34,712 nucleotides of DNA from the NCBI GenBank assembly GCA_013697655.1, contig JACCWK010000080.1, positions 1 through 34,712 of the forward strand, given 5' to 3'. The first letter of the stretch is position 1. Every line of letters starts with the position of its first letter. Made by a program: the position numbers and the translations under genes. The DNA comes from Nitrosospira sp. (GTDB lineage Bacteria; Pseudomonadota; Gammaproteobacteria; Burkholderiales; Nitrosomonadaceae). Shown piece by piece: positions 8,130 through 14,263 of this stretch. Below the pieces are notes generated by a model, which saw only the letters and a list, made by a program, of their open reading frames with translations, did no database searches and was not told where the DNA came from.

Positions 8130-9401
8130 ATGGCTGAAACCAACGTAGCAAGCGGCAGTTCGATTGCCATAAAGCACTATAGCGCCGCCCTGTTTGCCAA
8201 TACGCTGAAAGGCGCATCGGCTATGGAAAACCTCGTAGGTCCCGTGGAACCCTCCGTCGCGATGGAAAAAATCGCCGGTCAGACTCTGCCTGGCATGTCT
8301 CTGGTGCGGATTGACAACCTCCTGAAGAGCGCAGGGGATATTGTTTCGCTCGATCTGGTCGACACAGTCGGTGGCGAACCGCTGATGGGCGACGTCAATC
8401 GTGAAGGCAAGGGTAGCACTCTGTCTTTCTCATCGATGGACATCAAAATCGACCTCGCCAGCAAAGTGATCGATTCGGGCGGCAGCATGTCGCAGCAACG
8501 GACCCGGCATAACCTGCGCGAGATTGCACTGGCACAATTGTCCGGATATTTCCCGCGCCTCGACACGCAGGAATCTCTGGTGCACCTTGCGGGAGCACGT
8601 GGTTCCCAGACCGGCACGGACTGGACCATCCCGCTTCAAGGCGCCGCTAATTTCTCATCGGTGCTGGTCAATCCGGTCAAAGCACCCACGTTCAACCGGC
8701 ACTTTGTGGTCAATGGCGCCAATCTCATTCAGGGTGGTCAACAACTCGGTTCCATCGTTTCGACCGACACGCTGAAAATCAGCCATCTGGATAACCTGCG
8801 TAAGCGTCTGGACGATATGGACCAGCCTCTGCAGTCAGTGAGGCTCGCTGGCGATCGTGCGGCACAGACTTCGAAGATGTGGGTGTTTCTGGCTACGCCG
8901 AACCAATATTCGCTACTGTTGACGGAAGGCTCCCTGCGCGCATTCCAGCAGAACGCAGTGAACCGTGCGGCCTACCTGGATACCCGCCATCCGCTGTTTG
9001 CCGGTGAAGTTGGCATGTGGAACGGCATCCTGGTGATCAAGAACGAGCGTGCCATCCGCTTTCTTCCTTCCGAAACCACCAGGATCGTCACTTCCGGCAA
9101 TGCAGCCACCGCAGCCGAAACCGATCAGGCTATCAATGGTTCCCTGACTTCCGGTTACGCGGTGGAGCGTGGTTTGTTATTGGGTGCGCAAGCGCTGGGG
9201 ATCGCCTATGGCAAAACCAAGATAAGCGGATTGCAGTTCGGCTGGAAGGAACATTGGTACAACTTCGAGAGCAATCTTGAAGTCATGGGTGAAAAAGTAT
9301 GCGGCAAGGCAAAAGTGCGTCTTTCGGTGGATGACGGGACCGGTGCGAAAGTGCCAACCGACTTTGGCGTTATCGCGGTCGATTCCGCCGTACCTCTGTA
9401 A
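8130..9401 (+). CDS. Major capsid protein (DUF4043/Phage_capsid_3-like)
   Basis: A 423-residue shell protein. AAAGGAA at 8114-8120 precedes ATG 8130. Features of the DUF4043/N4 gp56-like capsid group are visible: N-R-E-G-K-G-S-T-L-S-F-S-S-M-D around residues 88-105, then S-M-S-Q-Q-R-T-R-H-N-L-R, then L-V-H-L-A-G-A-R-G-S-Q. The C-terminal part holds a G-L-Q-F-G-W-K-E-H-W-Y-N-F region near residues 365-380. The gene directly follows the scaffold with 14 bases between them and is followed by a hairpin, consistent with high expression of this gene. No frame disruption is seen. Confidence 0.92.
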   Translation: MAETNVASGSSIAIKHYSAALFANTLKGASAMENLVGPVEPSVAMEKIAGQTLPGMSLVRIDNLLKSAGDIVSLDLVDTVGGEPLMGDVNREGKGSTLSFSSMDIKIDLASKVIDSGGSMSQQRTRHNLREIALAQLSGYFPRLDTQESLVHLAGARGSQTGTDWTIPLQGAANFSSVLVNPVKAPTFNRHFVVNGANLIQGGQQLGSIVSTDTLKISHLDNLRKRLDDMDQPLQSVRLAGDRAAQTSKMWVFLATPNQYSLLLTEGSLRAFQQNAVNRAAYLDTRHPLFAGEVGMWNGILVIKNERAIRFLPSETTRIVTSGNAATAAETDQAINGSLTSGYAVERGLLLGAQALGIAYGKTKISGLQFGWKEHWYNFESNLEVMGEKVCGKAKVRLSVDDGTGAKVPTDFGVIAVDSAVPL

Positions 9402-9428
9402 CCGCGCCGTAATCTCACGACAAACGAT

Positions 9429-9458
9429 AGCGGAGCTGCATAATTCTGCTGCTCCGCT
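9429..9458 (+). other. Strong hairpin after the major capsid gene
   Basis: An 8-bp perfect stem AGCGGAGC (9429-9436) / GCTCCGCT (9451-9458), continued inward after one T-T mismatch by GCA/TGC with a 6-base loop. There is no T tract, so intrinsic termination is doubtful. It could protect the 3' end of the abundant capsid mRNA. The remaining 170 bases up to the next gene are AT-rich with no gene seen. Confidence 0.55.
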
Positions 9459-9633
9459 TCAATCCATTAATGGGTGCCTTTAGAAATTCAAAGTTCTAAG
9501 TCAGACAAGGTTCTGAAGAAATTTTAGCGCGCCGCATATATCTAATATGTAAGCGATAAAATTTATTAAGTAACGCAGTATCACGACGAAATTTGGATTT
9601 ATAGAGGTGCCCTGATTTCCAAGGAGTATATCA

Positions 9634-10080
9634 ATGGCTACCTTCAATGCAATAGATTTAAGTACCAAGAACCGTCATATGGGCGGTTATGGCAACACCG
9701 TAGTGGTTTATGGTTCCGTGACCCCGGCAGCAGGCACGTTGGGAGATATTTATCGCCCCGTCATTATCCCCGCAGGGATGGACGTTACGGATATCGACAT
9801 CGTTAACGATAAACTGGACAGCAACGCCGCACCGACCGTTGCCGTCAAGATCGGTTTTGCGCCGATCAACACAGTTGATGGACCAGCCGCCGACGATGCG
9901 TATTTTTCCGCACCGGGCAATGGATTGCTCAAGACGGCGGGGCGCGCATCGCTGGCATTCCAGCCCATCAAGTTCGAAAAGCCGGTATTCCTGACAGTCA
10001 CCCTGAGTTCGGGTGCAGCGACATTTTCCCCCGGCAAAGTGACCGCAATCGTCAAGGGCGATGGCATCGGGGTCAAGTAA
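9634..10080 (+). CDS. Putative capsid decoration/virion protein
   Basis: A 148-residue protein with AAGGAG at 9621-9625 (with the preceding base) eight bases before ATG 9634. The sequence is beta-rich (repeated V/T/G segments), soluble and without signal or membrane segments. It contains I-I-P-A-G-M-D-V-T-D-I-D near the middle and ends in K-G-D-G-I-G-V-K. Immediately downstream of the major capsid gene, in its own expression unit closed by a strong terminator, is a common place for a head decoration or head-associated protein. This is inferred from position; no family is recognised. Confidence 0.65.
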   Translation: MATFNAIDLSTKNRHMGGYGNTVVVYGSVTPAAGTLGDIYRPVIIPAGMDVTDIDIVNDKLDSNAAPTVAVKIGFAPINTVDGPAADDAYFSAPGNGLLKTAGRASLAFQPIKFEKPVFLTVTLSSGAATFSPGKVTAIVKGDGIGVK

Positions 10081-10095
10081 AGCAACGTGAGGAAC

Positions 10096-10130
10096 AGGCG
10101 GCCTTCTTTTTGCAAAGAAGGCCGCCTTTT
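10096..10130 (+). terminator. Strong rho-independent terminator
   Basis: A 13-bp perfect GC-rich stem at 10097-10109 / 10114-10126 (GGCGGCCTTCTTT and its complement) with loop TTGC, extended by an A-T pair and followed by TTTT. It lies 16 bases after the decoration gene stop and ends the head-gene transcript. Confidence 0.93.
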
Positions 10131-10149
10131 ATCATTCAGGAGTCTGAAT

Positions 10150-10521
10150 ATGCAACAGGTGAAATACGTAGGGACTTGCGTCAAGACGGACAGCATTAAT
10201 GGTGTTGGGCTGAAATGGGAGCCCGGGCAAATCCGGAACGTGACTGCCGAAGTCGCGGAAAGGCTTCTGGCATTCTCCGATACCTGGATCGCAGCACAGG
10301 CAGCGGAAAGTCATAACGCAAGCGAACCTATCGGGCTGGCGCAAGAAAAAAAATCAGTGGAAGAGCCACTGCCGGTGGTCGATTTTCATGCCATGAACAA
10401 GAATGCGATGATCGAGTATGCAGAGCGCAATTACAACGAACGTCTGGATAAGCGTCAGAGCGAAGCAGTCATACGGCACAAGCTGATTGACCTGTTCAGC
10501 AATCATCACCTGGCCGAGTGA
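10150..10521 (+). CDS. Phage hypothetical protein with two small domains
   Basis: A 123-residue protein. I chose ATG 10150 because CAGGAG lies at 10137-10142; an earlier ATG at 10087 would read through the terminator hairpin. The N-terminal 45 residues (Q-Q-V-K-Y-V-G-T-C-V-K ... G-Q-I-R-N-V-T-A-E-V-A-E-R-L-L) form a compact beta/alpha pattern seen in many small phage proteins. The C-terminal 45 are helical (M-I-E-Y-A-E-R-N-Y-N-E-R-L-D-K-R), with a HeH/LEM-like appearance. Nine bases separate it from the next gene. Probably a head-completion or accessory virion protein; exact role unknown. Confidence 0.65.
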   Translation: MQQVKYVGTCVKTDSINGVGLKWEPGQIRNVTAEVAERLLAFSDTWIAAQAAESHNASEPIGLAQEKKSVEEPLPVVDFHAMNKNAMIEYAERNYNERLDKRQSEAVIRHKLIDLFSNHHLAE

Positions 10522-10530
10522 GTATAAGCA

Positions 10531-10863
10531 ATGGCCTTTACCTATCATTCAGTCGTCGATCTCGCGAGAGTGCCGATCAACGATGTGAATAAGGATCGTT
10601 ACTCCGACAGCGTATTGCTGCTATTTGCCAATCACGCAACGCTGCAGATTTTCAAGCGCCGTCCCGATCTGTTCGTGGGTCAGTTTGCCGACCTGCCGGA
10701 TGGCGAGAGGTCGTTGAACGATGCATTTCCATTGCCTGCCGAGTATGTGCAGACCGTGGCCGATTATGTAACAGCCAGAGCCGAAATGACTGACGACGAA
10801 CATGTCAATTCCGGGCGCGCCGCCGCGTTCATGCAGCTCTTCGAGGCGGAGTCGCCGTTATGA
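10531..10863 (+). CDS. Phage head-tail connector-type protein (tentative)
   Basis: A 110-residue helical protein. The sequence runs through S-D-S-V-L-L-L-F-A-N-H-A-T-L-Q-I-F-K-R-R-P-D-L-F, then D-A-F-P-L-P-A-E-Y-V-Q-T-V-A-D-Y-V-T-A-R-A, the kind of helical bundle typical of small connector and adaptor proteins. Its stop overlaps the ATG of an 18-codon reading frame (10860-10916) whose own stop overlaps the next gene's start, forming a chain of ATGA junctions. Position between head and tail genes supports a head-tail joining role, but no family is firmly recognised. Confidence 0.6.
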   Translation: MAFTYHSVVDLARVPINDVNKDRYSDSVLLLFANHATLQIFKRRPDLFVGQFADLPDGERSLNDAFPLPAEYVQTVADYVTARAEMTDDEHVNSGRAAAFMQLFEAESPL

Positions 10864-10916
10864 AAGCGTGCGCGGCCCAGCAATTCATGAAGCGTCATGC
10901 CGAGGCTGCAGCATGA
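10860..10916 (+). CDS. 18-codon linking mini-ORF
   Basis: Starts at ATG 10860 overlapping the stop of the upstream gene and ends in TGA 10914-10916 overlapping ATG 10913 of the next. It encodes an Ala-rich basic 18-residue peptide. The value may lie in passing ribosomes across the 50-base gap and not in the peptide itself. No independent evidence of expression. Confidence 0.3.
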   Translation: MKACAAQQFMKRHAEAAA

Positions 10917-11535
10917 AGCCGTGGAGCGATTTTTATGACCTGATCATGCCTGACTTGCCCGGTTGTCCGTTTGTTGTGGTAGACAACGCCTTGCGCCAAT
11001 CAGCCATTTCGTTCTGCGAACAATCGCTGGCATGGCGGTGGGATCATCCAGATATATCGATCGCGGCTGGTACGGCGGCATATGCCTTTACCCCGCCGGA
11101 GGGTGCTTCAGTGCATAGCATTATCCGTGCGGTGTTGGATGGCGAGGAAATAGCGTCGCACGCGGTAGAAACCGACCTCATGATCGCGGGCTGGCGCAAC
11201 CGGTCAGGTGCGCCGAGGTATGTTCTTGGCGGACCGACAGCGGTTACGCTGGTGCCCAATCCTGACAAAGCCGGAATATTGACGATGACCGTGGCGCTGA
11301 AGCCCTCACCGGTTAGCCTGGAATAGAGGATTCGCAATTCCATGAATACCGCGAAGCGATCATCCACGGAGGGCTGGCAAGGCTAATGCTCTCGCCCAAA
11401 AAACCCTATACCAGTACGCAACTAGCCGCCTATCACCAGCAGCATTTCAGCATCAAAACCGCGGCCGCTGGATTGCGGGTAGCGCGAAGCTACCTGCGAG
11501 CGCCGTTGCTGACAACAATCATGGGCAGAAGATAA
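10913..11535 (+). pseudogene. Frameshifted head-tail adaptor-like phage gene
   Basis: The first part (10913-11326) encodes 137 residues opening M-K-P-W-S-D-F-Y-D-L-I and contains the helix L-R-Q-S-A-I-S-F-C-E-Q-S-L-A-W-R-W. It ends at TAG 11324-11326 just after V-A-L-K-P-S-P-V-S-L-E. Downstream, another frame continues without stop from 11317 to TAA 11533-11535 and reads H-E-Y-R-E-A-I-I-H-G-G-L-A-R-L-M-L, then A-A-Y-H-Q-Q-H-F, then G-L-R-V-A-R-S-Y. This looks like the natural C-terminal half. One extra G in the GG at 11320-11321 would join the two. The intact protein (about 207 aa) would resemble small podovirus adaptor/virion proteins. An assembly error is an alternative to real mutation. 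Confidence 0.72.
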
Positions 11536-11553
11536 AAGGATGAAACAGTCGAT

Positions 11554-12450
11554 ATGGGACTCAAATTTTCGAATTTCGGCAAGGCCATAGTGAGCTCCGC
11601 TCCCAGCGGAACGTCAGGTTTGAGCTTCACCGTGGAGCCCAGCAAAGGGGTTCTTTTTCCGCTACTCGGGACAGGGGATTATTTTTATGGAATCTTCAAG
11701 GATGCTTCCGGTAACCGCGAAATTGTAAAAGTGGAAGCGCGCGGCGCGGACACTTTCACCATCGCCGCTGGCGGACGCGGACTGGATGAAACCGCCGCCA
11801 GGACCTGGGCCGCGGGGGATTACTTTGTCGCGGGCATCACGCACAAGGCCCTGGAAGAATCGCTATCCAATCCTAATCTCTTCGCCTTGGCCGCGCTCGC
11901 ATCCAGCATCGATAAGCTGCCATATTTTACCGGGATCGGTAGTGCCGCCCTGACGGGCCTGAGCACATTTTCCCGGACATTGCTGGATGATGAGGATGCA
12001 GCGGCGGCACGAGCGACGCTGGGGGCTGCCGCGGCCAGCATTATTCCAGCCGGCACGATCATGTCATTTTTTCAGGCCGTTGCCCCGGTTGGCTGGACCC
12101 AGGTAACGGCGCATGACAACAAGGCGATGAGGGTAGTGGGCGGAACAGGTGGCGGTGGCGGCGGATCGGTAGCGTTTACCACCGCCTTTGCATCGCAGGG
12201 AGTTAGCGGTTCGAACAGCGCAACCACTTTAACTATGGCTCAGATACCATGGCATACGCATACTTTGCCGGTTTATAACACGGTTGGCGCAGGAATAAAT
12301 CCCAGTGGTGGTGGTGGCGGTTCCATACAAGGAACCCCTTCGACAGATGGAGGTGTCGGTGGCGGTGGTGCCCATAATCACACATTCACCGGCACCGCGA
12401 TTAATCTTGCCGTGCAATACATCGACATGATTCTGGCGAGTAAAAATTAA
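11554..12450 (+). CDS. Phage tail fibre with tail-collar-type C-terminus
   Basis: A 298-residue fibre protein. The N-terminal 100 residues are a beta-rich virion-attachment domain. A short L-L-D-D-E-D-A-A-A-A-R-A-T-L-G-A-A linker at about 142-160 is the classic fibre heptad-like joint. It is followed by I-P-A-G-T-I-M-S-F-F-Q-A-V-A-P-V-G-W, the signature of the tail-collar domain. The C-terminus has Gly-rich loops, H-T-H and H-N-H segments and ends in I-D-M-I-L-A-S-K-N. Such proteins bind host surfaces. The next gene begins in a TAATG overlap. The nearest purine-rich site (AAAAGGA) is 14 bases upstream, so the start signal is weak. Confidence 0.85.
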   Translation: MGLKFSNFGKAIVSSAPSGTSGLSFTVEPSKGVLFPLLGTGDYFYGIFKDASGNREIVKVEARGADTFTIAAGGRGLDETAARTWAAGDYFVAGITHKALEESLSNPNLFALAALASSIDKLPYFTGIGSAALTGLSTFSRTLLDDEDAAAARATLGAAAASIIPAGTIMSFFQAVAPVGWTQVTAHDNKAMRVVGGTGGGGGGSVAFTTAFASQGVSGSNSATTLTMAQIPWHTHTLPVYNTVGAGINPSGGGGGSIQGTPSTDGGVGGGGAHNHTFTGTAINLAVQYIDMILASKN

Positions 12451-12773
12451 TGGAAACCAGGATTGCTGGGTGCCCGCTCGGGGCAAAGTGCGAAGAGCTC
12501 AAGGCGGAACAAGGAAAAACCGTGCTTTATCGCTGTCCGTGGTATGTGCAGGTCCGCGGTGTCGACGTTAATACCGGGCAGGAAACCGGCACATGGGGTT
12601 GCGCCATCGCATGGATGCCTGCGCTCATGGTCAATACGGCCAATGAGTCGCGCAAGGGCGTCGCTGCTACCGAATCATTCCGCAACGAGATGGTGAAGCA
12701 GGGAACGCAGACGCAACAGGTGCTGCGGGCAGCGGCACACGAAACATTATTGCAGGGAAAAATATGCGAGTGA
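12450..12773 (+). CDS. Small conserved-type phage protein linked to tail fibre
   Basis: A 107-residue protein with four cysteines in its first 50 residues (G-C-P-L-G-A-K-C-E, Y-R-C-P-W, W-G-C-A) and a helical Gln-rich C-terminal half. Its ATG overlaps the tail-fibre stop by one base (TAATG), a strong sign of co-translation. The cysteine pattern could bind metal, though spacing does not match a family I recognise. A fibre chaperone or assembly factor is possible because such genes often sit directly behind their fibre; this is inference. It overlaps a 25-codon frame at its 3' end. Confidence 0.65.
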   Translation: METRIAGCPLGAKCEELKAEQGKTVLYRCPWYVQVRGVDVNTGQETGTWGCAIAWMPALMVNTANESRKGVAATESFRNEMVKQGTQTQQVLRAAAHETLLQGKICE

Positions 12774-12841
12774 CCCTTTTTCGGGATGCCGCGTTCGGCG
12801 ATAGTCCCGCTCAACAGCAACTGGATGAAATCCGGGGGTAA
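12764..12841 (+). CDS. 25-residue small ORF
   Basis: ATG 12764 lies within the end of the preceding gene and follows CAGGGAAA at 12752-12759 with suitable spacing. It encodes 25 residues (M-R-V-T-L-F-R-D-A-A-F-G-D ... E-I-R-G) ending at 12841, just before a terminator. Amino-acid composition is ordinary and not low-complexity. It may be a real small protein of the tail-fibre operon; no homology is known to me. Confidence 0.35.
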   Translation: MRVTLFRDAAFGDSPAQQQLDEIRG

Positions 12842-12861
12842 AAACAAATTCTACGGAATAG

Positions 12862-12883
12862 GGCCGCGTTCGCGGCCTTTTTT
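12862..12883 (+). terminator. Rho-independent terminator before the lysis cassette
   Basis: Stem GGCCGC (12862-12867) / GCGGCC (12872-12877) with loop GTTC, followed by TTTTTT at 12878-12883. It separates the tail-fibre unit from the lysis genes. Confidence 0.88.
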
Positions 12884-12899
12884 AATTCAGGAGACAGTT

Positions 12900-13061
12900 A
12901 TGCCAACGCCAATATGGAAAGAAAAAGCGAAAGAAGTAAACGTGGAAGCGGATTTCCAGGCCGACTCATTCCTCGACAAACTAAAGGCATCAAAATGGAC
13001 CGCTGCAATTCTGCTCGCCAGTGCCGCGATAGCAATCGTAATACTGATGAGCCTGTTCTGA
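12900..13061 (+). CDS. Small tail-anchored membrane protein (holin candidate)
   Basis: A 53-residue protein. I chose ATG 12900 because CAGGAG at 12888-12893 precedes it; the longer frame from 12786 crosses a terminator. Residues 1-30 are polar and charged, and residues 33-52 form one hydrophobic segment (W-T-A-A-I-L-L-A-S-A-A-I-A-I-V-I-L-M) at the very C-terminus. It opens a run of four lysis-type genes, with a membrane/coiled-coil protein, a lipoprotein and a lysozyme downstream. A holin or holin-like role is inferred from position and topology; no holin family motif is recognised. Confidence 0.6.
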   Translation: MPTPIWKEKAKEVNVEADFQADSFLDKLKASKWTAAILLASAAIAIVILMSLF

Positions 13062-13062
13062 C

Positions 13063-13380
13063 ATGATGGACGACGACAGCGACCAAAAGACCGAGCGGCA
13101 AGAACGTCAGGAGAGGCGGCGCGGGCCTTCCAACTACACCCTGTCATTCGGTGGAATCATTGCGGTGGCGGGGCTCGCTGCGTCGGGCGTGGCGACCTAC
13201 AACTCCTTGCAGAATGATATCGCCACCTTGAAACGCGGCGAGTTCTATCAGGAAAGAACCAACGAGCGCCTGAGCGAGGAGGTCAAATCCGTGAGAGTCG
13301 AGCAGAGGGAAACGATGAAGGAATTTAACGAAAAACTGGACAGGATCATCGAACAATGGCCCCGCGGGAGAAAACAATGA
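13063..13380 (+). CDS. Membrane protein with coiled coil (i-spanin-like candidate)
   Basis: A 105-residue protein. Residues 1-25 are very charged (Asp/Arg/Gln/Glu), residues 27-46 form one membrane segment (L-S-F-G-G-I-I-A-V-A-G-L-A-A-S-G-V), and residues 48-98 form a periplasmic-type coiled coil with heptad character. That architecture matches inner-membrane spanins. Its stop overlaps the start of a proline-rich lipoprotein gene (ATGA at 13377-13380), the usual genetic pairing of i- and o-spanins. ATG 13063 is one base after the preceding stop; ATG 13066 is an equally good start. It could also be a class of holin-like protein. Confidence 0.65.
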   Translation: MMDDDSDQKTERQERQERRRGPSNYTLSFGGIIAVAGLAASGVATYNSLQNDIATLKRGEFYQERTNERLSEEVKSVRVEQRETMKEFNEKLDRIIEQWPRGRKQ

Positions 13381-13649
13381 AATACCTTGCCGGTGTCCTG
13401 TTCCTATCTTCCTGCGCCATGCTGGCGCCTCCGCCAGTGGAGGATCGACCCGCCGAAACGCCGGGTTCCGTGGCCAACCCCGAGATTAATACCGAGCCAT
13501 CCGAGAGCCAGTTTGACCCCCGTAAACCGAAACCCAAGCCTGCGCCTCCCCCTCCAACCGAGATCTCTTCCTGCGCCAATCTGGATGCGGGGGATTTGAA
13601 GGCAACCATAAAGGCGAAACTCGACTGCATTACGGAACGCGCCAAATGA
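13377..13649 (+). CDS. Proline-rich lipoprotein (o-spanin-like candidate)
   Basis: A 90-residue protein. ATG 13377 overlaps the stop of the coiled-coil gene and starts a signal peptide, M-K-Y-L-A-G-V-L-F-L-S-S-C, whose L-S-S-C forms a lipobox (Cys 13). The longer frame from 13356 would hide it. The mature part is Pro-rich, with K-P-K-P-K-P-A-P-P-P-P at about residues 53-64, and then a short helix with two cysteines. Proline-rich outer-membrane lipoproteins next to a single-pass coiled-coil protein are characteristic of two-component spanins. This is the second lipoprotein of this kind in the prophage (the first is at 362-652). Confidence 0.65.
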   Translation: MKYLAGVLFLSSCAMLAPPPVEDRPAETPGSVANPEINTEPSESQFDPRKPKPKPAPPPPTEISSCANLDAGDLKATIKAKLDCITERAK

Positions 13650-13711
13650 GGGTGATGCATTCGCTGACTGACCAAAGTGAAAAACGAAGGCCTGACGTAA
13701 GGATATGAAAA

Positions 13712-14257
13712 ATGATTAATCCGTCTCCAACGCAGGTGCGGTCCACAATCGCTGTAATGGTGCTGGCCGCGTCGACCCTTGTGGGAATCGCCCTGCACGA
13801 AAGCTATCAGGATGAGGCCTATATTCCCGTGCCCGGCGATGTTCCGGCAATTGGTTTTGGATCCACCGCGGGTGTCAGGATGGGCGACAGGACCACGCCT
13901 GCCCGTTCTTTGGTGAGACTGCTGGACGAGGTTGAGGGCATCTACGCAACCGGGGTGAAAAAGTGCGTTACCGCGCCCTTGTATCAATACGAGTACGAGG
14001 CCTATGTAAGCCTTGCCTACAACATCGGTGTTGCGGCGTTCTGCCGCAAGGCGAAACTCGGCAGCCCCCCCAATCTGATCGACCTGATCAATGCGGAGAA
14101 ATACGCGGAAGCGTGCGAACGCATAGAGGCGTTCAAGTACGGACCGGGGCGAAAAGTGTTGCCCGGCCTGGTAAAAAGACGGACAGAGGAACGGGCCATC
14201 TGCGAGGGAAAGAAGTCATTCCCGCAAGCCGATGGCCTGTCGAAAAAAACCGGGTGA
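13712..14257 (+). CDS. Phage lysozyme (GH24, SAR-type endolysin)
   Basis: A 181-residue muramidase of the T4/P21-type glycoside hydrolase family 24, which cleaves peptidoglycan between MurNAc and GlcNAc. Residues 11-28 are weakly hydrophobic (S-T-I-A-V-M-V-L-A-A-S-T-L-V-G-I-A-L), a signal-arrest-release type anchor without a cleavage site. The catalytic Glu is probably E30 in A-L-H-E-S-Y; the following D43 and the I-G-F-G-S-T-A-G segment (47-54) line the active site. The E-to-D spacing is longer than in T4 lysozyme. The middle has Y-V-S-L-A-Y-N-I-G-V and the C-terminus P-G-L-V-K-R-R-T-E-E-R, both family signatures. It closes the lysis run. Confidence 0.88.
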   Translation: MINPSPTQVRSTIAVMVLAASTLVGIALHESYQDEAYIPVPGDVPAIGFGSTAGVRMGDRTTPARSLVRLLDEVEGIYATGVKKCVTAPLYQYEYEAYVSLAYNIGVAAFCRKAKLGSPPNLIDLINAEKYAEACERIEAFKYGPGRKVLPGLVKRRTEERAICEGKKSFPQADGLSKKTG

Positions 14258-14263
14258 CCCAGT

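Noticed and set aside
11315-11330. Programmed -1 frameshift in the adaptor-like gene
   Set aside because: No slippery heptamer of the X-XXY-YYZ kind and no downstream pseudoknot; a simple deletion fits better.
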